From JBBEBE01 sp040882505 (GTDB lineage Bacteria > Bacteroidota > Rhodothermia > Balneolales > Balneolaceae), in contig JBBEBE010000005.1 of the NCBI GenBank assembly GCA_040882505.1, positions 62,001-126,000 of the forward strand: a stretch of DNA of 64,000 nucleotides, written 5' to 3'. Position numbers and translations under genes: made by a program. The stretch's first letter is position 1; each line of letters opens with the position of its first letter. Shown one piece after another: positions 44,610-53,053 of the stretch. The notes beneath the pieces were generated by a model, which had not been told where the DNA came from, did not search any database, and saw only the letters and a program-made list of their open reading frames with translations.

Positions 44610-46091
44610 ATGATTCGACTATCGACACTATCCACACTCATCCTGTCGGCACTGGGCCTGTTCGTGCTCGCCTCCTGCAGTGACGACAACCCGGTTTCCG
44701 GCATCGAGCAGCCCGACCCGGTCGAAGAACACCCCTACGCAGACGACATTCGTGACAACGGGGTTATTATCTCCGGTTCCATTGACGGAGACCGAACCTT
44801 TGTTTCCGACTCGACCTACTACCTGGACGGGTACGTGTTTGTCGAAAGCGGAACGCTGACCATTGAGCCGGGAACGGTCATCCTCGGATTTGAAACACCC
44901 TCCGATGTCGCCGAAGGAAACGAAACATCCCTGATCATCACCCAAAATGCCCGGATCGATGCGGAAGGAACCGCAGATGACCCGATCATCTTCACTTCGG
45001 AGTACGATCAAGAACCGTTTGGAGGATCCATCACCCTGAACGAGACCAACTCCAAGCTTTGGGCCGGTCTCATCGTTCTCGGACAAGCTCCCGCCTACAG
45101 CAACGGGAACACCGATGCCATTCAGATAGAAGGGATCGTGGATGCCGACGAACGTTCTCAATTCGGAGGAACCGACGCGGATCATAGTTCCGGCACTCTT
45201 CGATATGTCTCCATTCGGTTTTCCGGAGCAGAGATCGGACCCGGCGACGAAATCCAGGGATTGACGCTCGGTGGTGTCGGTCGTGGAACCCGTGTTGATC
45301 ATATCGACCTCTTTGTCTCTGCCGACGACGGCATCGAAATCTTTGGCGGAACCGTCGACATCCAAAACATCTCGGTCGCTTTTGCAGAAGATGACTCGTT
45401 CGACTTTGACTTGGGATGGACCGGTACCGGACAATATCTCTTCGGAATCCAGGGTGGAAATGGAGCCGATCACGGAGGCGAATGGGATGGAGCCAATCCG
45501 GACAACGCGCCACTCTACTCCACAGCGCGGCTCTACAACATGACGCTCATCGGTCAGGGGCAGAACAGCACGGCTCGGGATGCCGATGCCTCTGCCATCA
45601 TCTCCCGGGATGGATCGGCCTACTCGATCTACAACTCCATCATCACCGACTTCAATGGCAAAGGGATCGAGATTGAAGACCTTAACGATGCCGAGGACTC
45701 CTATGACAAGACCATCCTGGATGTCAATGGAGACGGTGTCAGCATTACCGGAAACCTCTGGTACACCGGCAACGCAACCAGCATTGAAACAATGGTCAAG
45801 GTTACCGACCCGGATGTCTCACGGGATGCCGACGGCTCGGATACAGCCGATTGGCTCATCGCCCGAAACAACGAGTTTGACGACCCACAATTGGGAGGCA
45901 TCTGCCGAACCCGGGACTGCGGAACCTTGAACCCGGTGGCATCGGCTCCCCAAGTGACGACGCTCGCACAAACGGTCTCTGACAGCCACGTGGATCAGAC
46001 GACCTATATCGGAGCCTTTGATCCATCCGCTTCCACAACCTGGATCTCGGGTTGGACCACCCTGGCCCGATACGGCTACCTGTCCAACTGA
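44610..46091 (+). CDS. Repeat-rich surface lipoprotein linked to TonB receptor
   Basis: A 493-residue protein starting ILSALGLFVLASCSDDN, a lipoprotein signal. The body looks like a right-handed beta-helix or similar: GTLTIEPGTVILGF, LIITQNARIDAEGTADDPI and VSADDGIEIFGGTVDIQNIS. It is Asp/Gly-rich, which suggests Ca2+ binding and a surface location. Homologues of this type in marine bacteria are often encoded beside TonB-dependent receptors, as here. The cargo is unknown; the Pho-box-like repeats upstream suggest a phosphorus source. Confidence 0.75.
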   Translation: MIRLSTLSTLILSALGLFVLASCSDDNPVSGIEQPDPVEEHPYADDIRDNGVIISGSIDGDRTFVSDSTYYLDGYVFVESGTLTIEPGTVILGFETPSDVAEGNETSLIITQNARIDAEGTADDPIIFTSEYDQEPFGGSITLNETNSKLWAGLIVLGQAPAYSNGNTDAIQIEGIVDADERSQFGGTDADHSSGTLRYVSIRFSGAEIGPGDEIQGLTLGGVGRGTRVDHIDLFVSADDGIEIFGGTVDIQNISVAFAEDDSFDFDLGWTGTGQYLFGIQGGNGADHGGEWDGANPDNAPLYSTARLYNMTLIGQGQNSTARDADASAIISRDGSAYSIYNSIITDFNGKGIEIEDLNDAEDSYDKTILDVNGDGVSITGNLWYTGNATSIETMVKVTDPDVSRDADGSDTADWLIARNNEFDDPQLGGICRTRDCGTLNPVASAPQVTTLAQTVSDSHVDQTTYIGAFDPSASTTWISGWTTLARYGYLSN

Positions 46092-46130
46092 TTCGATCCT
46101 CCGTCACAGCATCCCTGCTACACAACGCAA

Positions 46131-46162
46131 AAGGGAGAGGCCGATCGCCTCTCCCTTTTTTT
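46131..46162 (+). terminator. Rho-independent terminator
   Basis: An 11-base-pair hairpin (AAGGGAGAGGC and its complement, 5-base loop) is followed by seven T. It separates the lipoprotein gene from the TonB-receptor promoter, so the two genes are transcribed independently. Confidence 0.93.
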
Positions 46163-46194
46163 ATGCCCGAATCCCGTCTTGACAATCGCACTTC

Positions 46195-46234
46195 TTAACA
46201 GAAGGGTAACGTTGCGGTAAACTCGCGATATCAT
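46195..46234 (+). promoter_or_regulatory. Second Pho-box-like array upstream of TonB receptor
   Basis: TTAACA (46195), GTAACG (46206) and GTAAAC (46217) repeat at an 11-base period. TATCAT at 46229 is a possible -10. The element matches that at 44485 and lies between a terminator and the receptor start. Confidence 0.6.
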
Positions 46235-46284
46235 CCGCTCCGTACCCTTTAACCAGATCATTACACACAGATAATCCATCTCTC

Positions 46285-49197
46285 ATGAAAAGAACTTTAC
46301 TTGCCACGCTGTTCTCGATTCTGCCGCTATTGGCTGCGGCTCAGACCGGTACATTGACCGGTCTGATTATCGATGAAAACAGCGCCGATCCGATGATTGG
46401 CGTCAACGTCTACCTGCCGGATACCGGATCCGGTACCGTAACCGATCTGGACGGCAGGTACCGGATCGAGCTGGAACCGGGAAGCTACACACTCGAAATC
46501 AGCTACATCACACACCAAAAGAAGATCGTGACCGATGTAGATGTCTCGGCCGGGAATACAACGAGACTGGATTTGACCCTCTCCGAGGCAAATCAGGAAC
46601 TGGAGGAGGTGATCGTCTCTGCCCGACGAATTGACAACAATGAAGTCGCCCTGCTGCGACTTCAAAAACGATCCCTCCCGGTCCAGGACGGAATTTCGGC
46701 TCAAGAGATTGCACGATTGGGATTGGGGAATTCGGCGGAATCGATGAAGATGGTTACCGGTGCCTCGGTCGAAGACGGAAAATACATTGTCATGCGGGGA
46801 CTGGGGGATCGGTACAGTATCTCCAGCCTGGACGGTATGATCCTTCCGGCAACCGATCCCTACCGGAATAGTGCAAGTCTGGATCTGATTCCAAGCAGCA
46901 TGGTCGACAATATTGTCGTCAAAAAAACCTTTTCGCCCGACCTCCCGGGGAACTTCACGGGTGGAGCCGTCGACATCTCGACCAAATCCCTTCCGGACAG
47001 ATACTATCTGGAACTGAGCAGCTCAGTCAGTTACAATGATCAGACCACCCTGAATTCCGGATTCCGTCGCGATGCGATCGATAACCGGTACCGACGATTC
47101 GGCGTTGACGATGGATCCCGGTCATACCGGTCCGACTGGCAATCAGATACCTACCTGGCCAACTTGAACCAGACACTGATCCGGTTGCAGAACAACCAGC
47201 TCTCACAAGAGGAGATCCAGCAGTTCAATTCAAGCATGCGGTCACTCTCCGACCGGACCTATACAACCCGAGCGGTTCGACCCGAACCCAATCACGGGTT
47301 GAACCTCTCGTATGGAAACCGGCACGAACTGGGAGATTCGGGAGACCAGATCGGGTACAACCTGGGCTTGCACTACGACAAGTCGTACAGCTACGATGAT
47401 CAGCGTCAGATCAACAATTACAGCGCCCGTATACCGGACGGAAGCCAGACCCGCATGCGCCCTTTTCAATTGAACCGCGGAAATGAAAGTCAGGATCACG
47501 TTCAAGCCGGATACATCGGAGCCGTGACCTGGCAACCCAACACCTATCATGATGTGACGGTTACGTCCATCTTCAACAACAGCGGAAACGAGTCGGTACT
47601 CGACATGACTGACGGCGCCTATCCGGGAGCCCTCTCTTCGGGAACCTACAACAACCGGGTCATCTCCTTTACACAACGGCGATTGATCAACAATCAGATC
47701 AAGGGCCGTCATTCACTGGATCCACTGGAAATTCGCTGGTCGGCCAACCGGGTTCTCTCTACACAAAATGAACCGGATACCCGATTTCTCGGGGCTCCCG
47801 TAGACAATCAGGGTGAGTATTTCTTTGTTCGCGAAGTACAACTTCCGTTTCACTTCTTCCGGGATCTGGAGGATCGTCAAGTCAATGCCAAAGTGGATCT
47901 GGAGTACCAGCTCCATGACCGTTTCAGCTTGAAAACCGGAGGGCTCTTCTCCCGTAAAGACCGGACATTCGACGAACGTCGAATCCAGTTGGAAAACAAT
48001 GGTACAGATCCATCCAACGAAGCATTTCTCGGATTCCGAGAGGCATCCGGGGACTATGCATCCTACTTCGCCGCTGAAAACACGGGCGTCCTGGGGACCG
48101 ATGGATCGGGTCAACCGATTCTCGGTCTTACCTGGAGAGACCAAACCCGACCGGAGAACAGCTACAGCGGAGAAGAACAGGTCGCTGCCGGATTTCTGAT
48201 GGGTGTCGCCGAACTGTCGGACCGAATCCGGATTTTTGGTGGAGCCAGACTGGAAAAAACCGATTTTACGGTTCAACCCGGGAATGGATCCACGCCGGGC
48301 ACCCTTGATGTCGTCGACATACTTCCCTCTCTGAACGTGATTTACGCGCTCAACGAAGAGACCAACCTCCGATGGAGTGCAAGCCAAACACTGGCACGTC
48401 CCACCATGCGGGAGATGGCTCCTTTTGCCTCGTTCGATCTCTTGGGAGGGTTCCCGATCGTGGGGAATCCCGCCCTGACGCGTACAAACATTACCAACCT
48501 GGACATGCGATACGAACTTTTCCCGGCGGCTGGTGAACTCTTCGCGGTAAGTGGATTCTACAAACAGTTTGAAAACCCCATTGTCCTGGAGCTGGACGTG
48601 GCGACGGATCAACCGCAATACCGCTACATCAATACCGAATCGGGGCGGCTATTCGGTGTGGAAGTGGAATTTCGAAAGAACCTTGGATTCCTGCACTCCC
48701 GACTGGAAAACCTGAAATTTTCGACGAATGTCACCTGGACGCATTCAAGAGTCGACATGAGCGATCAAGAGTTTCAGACCCGACGTCAGCTGGATGACGA
48801 CATCCAACCATACCGACCCTTCCCGCACCAGTCTCCCTACATTGTCAACGCGATGCTGCAGTATGAACACGGACCGTCCGGACTGGACGCCGCCCTGCAC
48901 GCCAACCTGTTTGGAGCACGGTTGGCAGCCAACGGATCCGGGGCAGCCCCCGATATCTACGAAGTCTATGGCAAGCCAAACAGCGAGGGACAAATCGATT
49001 CCGAACGACCTCTTCCCGATCTGGGACTCCGAATCAAGAAGTCGTTTCTGCCGGGTCTTTCGGCGGCGTTGAACCTTCAGAACATTCTCGACTACAGTGT
49101 GGTTCAATTTCAAAAAGATGGAGACACTTATTTCACCAACAGTGCGCTGAACCCGGGACGAACCATCGGCCTGAGCGTCAACTACTCGATTCGGTAA
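46285..49197 (+). CDS. TonB-dependent outer-membrane receptor
   Basis: The 970-residue protein has a signal peptide (LLATLFSILPLLAAAQ). A carboxypeptidase-regulatory-like domain covers about 20-105 (GTLTGLIIDENSADPMIGVN and on). The plug domain follows (VIVSARRIDN, then SMKMVTGASVEDGKYIVMRG near 155-172). The rest is a 22-strand-type barrel ending in the aromatic signal GRTIGLSVNYSIR. The plug's GLGDRYSISSLDGMILPATD is the usual ring of such receptors. It is not paired with SusD; its neighbour is the beta-helix lipoprotein. Confidence 0.93.
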   Translation: MKRTLLATLFSILPLLAAAQTGTLTGLIIDENSADPMIGVNVYLPDTGSGTVTDLDGRYRIELEPGSYTLEISYITHQKKIVTDVDVSAGNTTRLDLTLSEANQELEEVIVSARRIDNNEVALLRLQKRSLPVQDGISAQEIARLGLGNSAESMKMVTGASVEDGKYIVMRGLGDRYSISSLDGMILPATDPYRNSASLDLIPSSMVDNIVVKKTFSPDLPGNFTGGAVDISTKSLPDRYYLELSSSVSYNDQTTLNSGFRRDAIDNRYRRFGVDDGSRSYRSDWQSDTYLANLNQTLIRLQNNQLSQEEIQQFNSSMRSLSDRTYTTRAVRPEPNHGLNLSYGNRHELGDSGDQIGYNLGLHYDKSYSYDDQRQINNYSARIPDGSQTRMRPFQLNRGNESQDHVQAGYIGAVTWQPNTYHDVTVTSIFNNSGNESVLDMTDGAYPGALSSGTYNNRVISFTQRRLINNQIKGRHSLDPLEIRWSANRVLSTQNEPDTRFLGAPVDNQGEYFFVREVQLPFHFFRDLEDRQVNAKVDLEYQLHDRFSLKTGGLFSRKDRTFDERRIQLENNGTDPSNEAFLGFREASGDYASYFAAENTGVLGTDGSGQPILGLTWRDQTRPENSYSGEEQVAAGFLMGVAELSDRIRIFGGARLEKTDFTVQPGNGSTPGTLDVVDILPSLNVIYALNEETNLRWSASQTLARPTMREMAPFASFDLLGGFPIVGNPALTRTNITNLDMRYELFPAAGELFAVSGFYKQFENPIVLELDVATDQPQYRYINTESGRLFGVEVEFRKNLGFLHSRLENLKFSTNVTWTHSRVDMSDQEFQTRRQLDDDIQPYRPFPHQSPYIVNAMLQYEHGPSGLDAALHANLFGARLAANGSGAAPDIYEVYGKPNSEGQIDSERPLPDLGLRIKKSFLPGLSAALNLQNILDYSVVQFQKDGDTYFTNSALNPGRTIGLSVNYSIR

Positions 49198-49320
49198 CCG
49201 GCATCGTCATACGGACATCCCGAGGGATCGTTTCGATTGGCGTCGGGGTTCCGTAACATGGACGATGGTTCGGGTTCACAGGGTGGCACTGTTCACCAGA
49301 GACCCCATCCAACAGAACAG

Positions 49321-50025
49321 ATGATCATGAGTCGCAAAACCAGTTCCCCGTCACTGAAAACCGTACTCGTCGTCGATGATGAACAGGACCTCCTGGACCT
49401 TATCGAATACAATCTGAAAAAAGAGTCCTTCCAGGTACTGCGGGCCGAAAACGGACTCGAGGGACTGGCTCTGGCACGCAGGGAACACCCCGACTTGATC
49501 CTTCTGGACATCATGATGCCCAAAATGGATGGTCTGCAGGTGTGCCAGGAGATCCGCCGGGATCCGGAGATCGATCAGACCCCCATTATCTTCCTCACAG
49601 CACGGGAAGATGAAATGACGGAAGTGGAAGGACTGGACCGGGGTGCCGATGATTACATCACCAAACCAATCAGTACCCGCAAGCTCATGTCCCGGATCAA
49701 GGCAGTTTTACGCCGATCAGAGGACCCCGACGAGGATGTGACCCGTATCGAGGCCCACGGAATTACCATCGATCGGGAAAAGTACCTGGTCACACGGAAC
49801 GGAACCGAGGTCCACTTTCCACGAAAAGAGTTTGAGCTCCTCTTCTACATGGCACGAAAGCGCGGTATGGTCCTGAGCCGGGAAACACTCTTGAATCAGG
49901 TTTGGGGGGACAACGTCTATGTTGTGGATCGAACCATTGATGTTCACGTCCGGAAAATTCGTGAAAAAATCGGGGATGATCTCATTGAAACCGTCAAAGG
50001 CGTCGGATACCGATTCAAGGAGTGA
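49321..50025 (+). CDS. PhoB-like response regulator
   Basis: A 234-residue OmpR/PhoB regulator. The receiver shows VLVVDDEQDLLDLIEYNL, the phospho-acceptor Asp in LILLDIMMPKMDG, and FLTAREDE and ITKPIS. The winged helix shows VVDRTIDVHVRKIREKIGDD and TVKGVGYRF. Either ATG at 49321 or 49327 is possible. It overlaps the kinase gene by one base. Its closest resemblance is to the Bacteroidota PhoB. The Pho-box-like repeats 3-5 kb upstream are natural candidate targets. Confidence 0.9.
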   Translation: MIMSRKTSSPSLKTVLVVDDEQDLLDLIEYNLKKESFQVLRAENGLEGLALARREHPDLILLDIMMPKMDGLQVCQEIRRDPEIDQTPIIFLTAREDEMTEVEGLDRGADDYITKPISTRKLMSRIKAVLRRSEDPDEDVTRIEAHGITIDREKYLVTRNGTEVHFPRKEFELLFYMARKRGMVLSRETLLNQVWGDNVYVVDRTIDVHVRKIREKIGDDLIETVKGVGYRFKE

Positions 50026-51098
50026 TGAAGAGTCGAGGACCGTTTTCCCGAATCCCGCGTTTCAGTATTGGATTGCGACTGGCAACCACGATCTCGGGTG
50101 TGGTCATTCTTCTTCTGTCCTTCTCGCTTCCTTTCATGCCGGAAGAGATCATTGAAAACAGTACTCTCTGGATTCCACTTACCGGCATCCTCGTCTTTGG
50201 TACGGTCTATCTGACCTCGTTTCGACTTCTGGGAAAACGACTGAGCACGCTTGACCAATTGGTTCGCAGTATGGCCAAAAAGGAGTTCGAGAAGGAGTAT
50301 CCACCCCCGTCCGGTAACCCTGACGAACTGGACGAGTTGTATGCACAAACTCTACGGGCACGAACCACCATTGAAGGAGAAATCAAGCGTCTGAATAAAA
50401 TTGAAGACTACCGGAAAGAGTTTATCGGCGATATCTCGCACGAGCTGAAAACCCCGATATTTGCCATCCAGGGATTTCTGGAGACCCTGCTGGACGGAGC
50501 CCTGGAAGATCCCGAGGTAAACCGGCAGTTTCTCATCAAAGCCATGAAAAACGCCAACCGGCTCAACTATCTGACAAAGGATCTGATGGAGATCTCCCGA
50601 CTGGAGACCGGCGAGTTAAAGACCGAAATCCAACCGGTTCGATTTCACGAGATACTGGAGGACGTTCTGGATCATCTGGCCTACAGCGCGCAAAAGGAAC
50701 AGGTGATACTGGAATCCGACATTTCCACCGGATTGGTCGTTATGGCCGATCGCGCCCAACTCAAACAGCTGTTGGTCAACTTGATTGAAAACGGAATCAA
50801 GTACAATCGGCCGGGTGGTTTTGTCCGGATCAGCAGCGAATCTCTCGGAAAAGACTCCCGCCGGGTCCTTGTCACGGTTGAAGACAACGGGATCGGTATG
50901 GACGCACGCGACATTCCGCGTATCACCGAACGTTTTTTCCGAATTGACAAATCCCGCTCTCGTGAACGGGGTGGAACCGGCTTGGGACTCTCGATCGTCA
51001 AGCATATTATTGAGTCGCTGGGCGAAGATCTGAAAATCGAAAGTTCTCCAAACGAGGGGAGCCGATTTCGATTTACCCTCTCCCGGCCACTTCGTTAG
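50025..51098 (+). CDS. PhoR-like sensor histidine kinase
   Basis: A 357-residue kinase with two N-terminal membrane helices (about 20-37 and 50-67) separated by a very short periplasmic loop, like PhoR. A HAMP-like linker leads to the H box FIGDISHELKTPIFAIQGFLETLLDG. N and G boxes are LIENGIKYN, DNGIGMDARD and GGTGLGLSIVK. The short loop suggests it reads its signal through a partner such as the Pst/PhoU system rather than directly. The start overlaps the regulator's stop (TGATG). Confidence 0.9.
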   Translation: MKSRGPFSRIPRFSIGLRLATTISGVVILLLSFSLPFMPEEIIENSTLWIPLTGILVFGTVYLTSFRLLGKRLSTLDQLVRSMAKKEFEKEYPPPSGNPDELDELYAQTLRARTTIEGEIKRLNKIEDYRKEFIGDISHELKTPIFAIQGFLETLLDGALEDPEVNRQFLIKAMKNANRLNYLTKDLMEISRLETGELKTEIQPVRFHEILEDVLDHLAYSAQKEQVILESDISTGLVVMADRAQLKQLLVNLIENGIKYNRPGGFVRISSESLGKDSRRVLVTVEDNGIGMDARDIPRITERFFRIDKSRSRERGGTGLGLSIVKHIIESLGEDLKIESSPNEGSRFRFTLSRPLR

Positions 51099-51125
51099 AT
51101 TGTTCACCCGGCAGAGTTCCAACGC

Positions 51126-52496
51126 ATGTCCCTGAAATCCCACCGAACCCGACTCCTTGATCTTTTTGAAACTCCCGGCGATGACCTCGTCTACCTTCAG
51201 GGAGCATCCGTTCTGCACCGGCATGGCACGGATTATGAATACCCGTTCCGACAGGAATCCAATTTTCTCTATTTGACCGGAGTGGACGAGCCCGACTTCT
51301 CCATGATCCTGGATCTTGAAAGCGGAGAATACCACCTGTTTGCTCCCTGGCGTCCACCCCGATACGCTGTCTGGAACGGGCACATCACACCTCCCGAAAT
51401 CCTGCAGGAACGATATGCTCCGGATCATTTGCATGTTGGTGGGTCCCTGGCCGAATGGATCCACCACCGATCCCCGGGTGCCATTTACTGTCTGAACGAA
51501 GATCAGAGCCGTCAGCTGTCCCAACTGCTTGCAAAAGAGGGGGTGCCCCGACCACTCATCGAAACCTCGGCACTTTCAAACGCACTCGCCTGGTGCCGCG
51601 TCATCAAAGACGAGCAGGAACTCGAGTGGTGCCGAACGGCCGCCCGCATCAACAACCAGGCACATTTGGAGGTCCTTCGGGCTCTCCGTCCGGGAATGCA
51701 CGAATTCGAATGCAAGGCGGTTTTCGAGTATCATCAAGTTCGGCACGGTCTCGTTCAGGACGCCTACAACGGAATTCATGCCAGCGGCCCCAACAGTGCT
51801 GTTCTGCACTATACACGAACAGACCGAAAAATGGAAGCGGGGGATCTCTACCTGATTGATGCCGGACACGAAGCGAATGGATATGCCTCGGACATCACAC
51901 GAACCTGGCCCGTCTCGGGCACCTACACACCGGTTCAACGCATGCTCTACAGCATCGTTTTGCACGCACAGAACCGTGCAATCGAAATGGTTCGACCCGG
52001 AATTCGCATGGAGGAACTCCATCTGGCAGCTGCCAAAACGATCACTGCCGGTCTGGTCGATGCCGGATGGCTGAACGGCAGGGTGGAGGATCTCATGGAG
52101 AACGAGATCCACACCCTTTTCTTCCCCCACGGACTGGGTCATTTTCTCGGACTGGATACGCACGATGTCGGGGGTGTCCGAAAGGGTGAAGTGATCCCGG
52201 ATCGACCGGGCCTGAAAACGCTACGGGTACGGCGAGAACTCGAACCGGGCATGATTCTGACTGTAGAGCCCGGCCTCTACTTGATTCCGGCCCTCCTCGA
52301 ACCGGCATTCGAAGATTCCGAAAAAAGCCACTGGCTGAACCGGAAGAAGATCGAGCCCCACCTGCAAACAGGTGGCATCCGAATTGAGGACAATCTCGTC
52401 GTAACCAAAGAGGGTGCAGAAAACTTGACGACCGTTCCAAAAGATGTCGACGAGATTGAATCCTTTAGTCGGGAAGCAAATTCCACCGGAACGTAA
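51126..52496 (+). CDS. pepP: Xaa-Pro aminopeptidase (PepP/M24B)
   Basis: A 456-residue dinuclear metalloprotease that removes an N-terminal residue before proline. The creatinase-like N-domain covers about 1-165. The pita-bread domain shows its metal ligands: DAGHEANGYASDITRTWP, HGLGHFLGLDTHD, VEPGLYLIP and GGIRIEDNLVV. No signal peptide is seen, so it is cytoplasmic. It lies 27 bases after the PhoR-like gene and may be read from the same message. Confidence 0.93.
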   Translation: MSLKSHRTRLLDLFETPGDDLVYLQGASVLHRHGTDYEYPFRQESNFLYLTGVDEPDFSMILDLESGEYHLFAPWRPPRYAVWNGHITPPEILQERYAPDHLHVGGSLAEWIHHRSPGAIYCLNEDQSRQLSQLLAKEGVPRPLIETSALSNALAWCRVIKDEQELEWCRTAARINNQAHLEVLRALRPGMHEFECKAVFEYHQVRHGLVQDAYNGIHASGPNSAVLHYTRTDRKMEAGDLYLIDAGHEANGYASDITRTWPVSGTYTPVQRMLYSIVLHAQNRAIEMVRPGIRMEELHLAAAKTITAGLVDAGWLNGRVEDLMENEIHTLFFPHGLGHFLGLDTHDVGGVRKGEVIPDRPGLKTLRVRRELEPGMILTVEPGLYLIPALLEPAFEDSEKSHWLNRKKIEPHLQTGGIRIEDNLVVTKEGAENLTTVPKDVDEIESFSREANSTGT

Positions 52497-52609
52497 ATTG
52501 AATATTGCGTCCCGGACGAGGAAAGTGGTTGGCGCTTCTCCCTTGTTTCTCCTTTCCCTTTCAATGGCTACATTTTCCAAAACGTCCCATCCACCAAACG
52601 GAACTGCCC

Positions 52610-53053
52610 ATGTTGTCTTCCATCCAGATTTCCATTGATCAACCTGTCCGCAAAAAAGCTCGGTGGAACGCCGTTCTTGCCCTGATTGCCGGAATCTGTG
52701 CACTCATCTGGCCCACTTCGATCTACTACATCGTCGGTGGATATCTCGTGGTTTTAAGTCTTCTGCTTTTCGCATTCGGCATCAGTTCGTTTCTGACAGC
52801 GCTCACCGCACTCTCGGCGTTGATGATCTTTCTTTTCCCCTCACTCATTCCGGTGACCTTTGCTCTCTTTCTGGGACTTTTCGGGGTCATTTTTCTGATC
52901 AGCTTCCAACTGATTCCACTCGGGATCATCATGATTGTCTTCGCCATGTTGATCGGTGCCAATCCCGACTCCGTGGCCTACATGATAGCGTTTTTTCTGC
53001 TTCTCTACGGATCGATGCATCTGATTACGACATTCCGAAACCGGGGTTCCTAA
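52610..53053 (+). CDS. DUF308/HdeD-like small membrane protein
   Basis: A 147-residue protein with five or six hydrophobic helices (AVLALIAGICALIWPTSIYYIV, shown in part: LALIAGICALIWP) and the short loops typical of DUF308/HdeD proteins, associated with acid resistance in enterobacteria. Its function here is unknown. The last 213 bases are also covered, antisense and codon-aligned, by the 3' end of the convergent membrane-protein gene. Confidence 0.75.
   Translation: MLSSIQISIDQPVRKKARWNAVLALIAGICALIWPTSIYYIVGGYLVVLSLLLFAFGISSFLTALTALSALMIFLFPSLIPVTFALFLGLFGVIFLISFQLIPLGIIMIVFAMLIGANPDSVAYMIAFFLLLYGSMHLITTFRNRGS

Noticed and set aside
47242..48618. Minus-strand open frames opposite the TonB receptor
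   Set aside because: No recognisable protein features; the receptor frame is full-length and convincing.
50616..51524. 302-codon minus-strand frame across the PhoR-like/PepP junction
   Set aside because: It overlaps two well-supported genes and has no motif.
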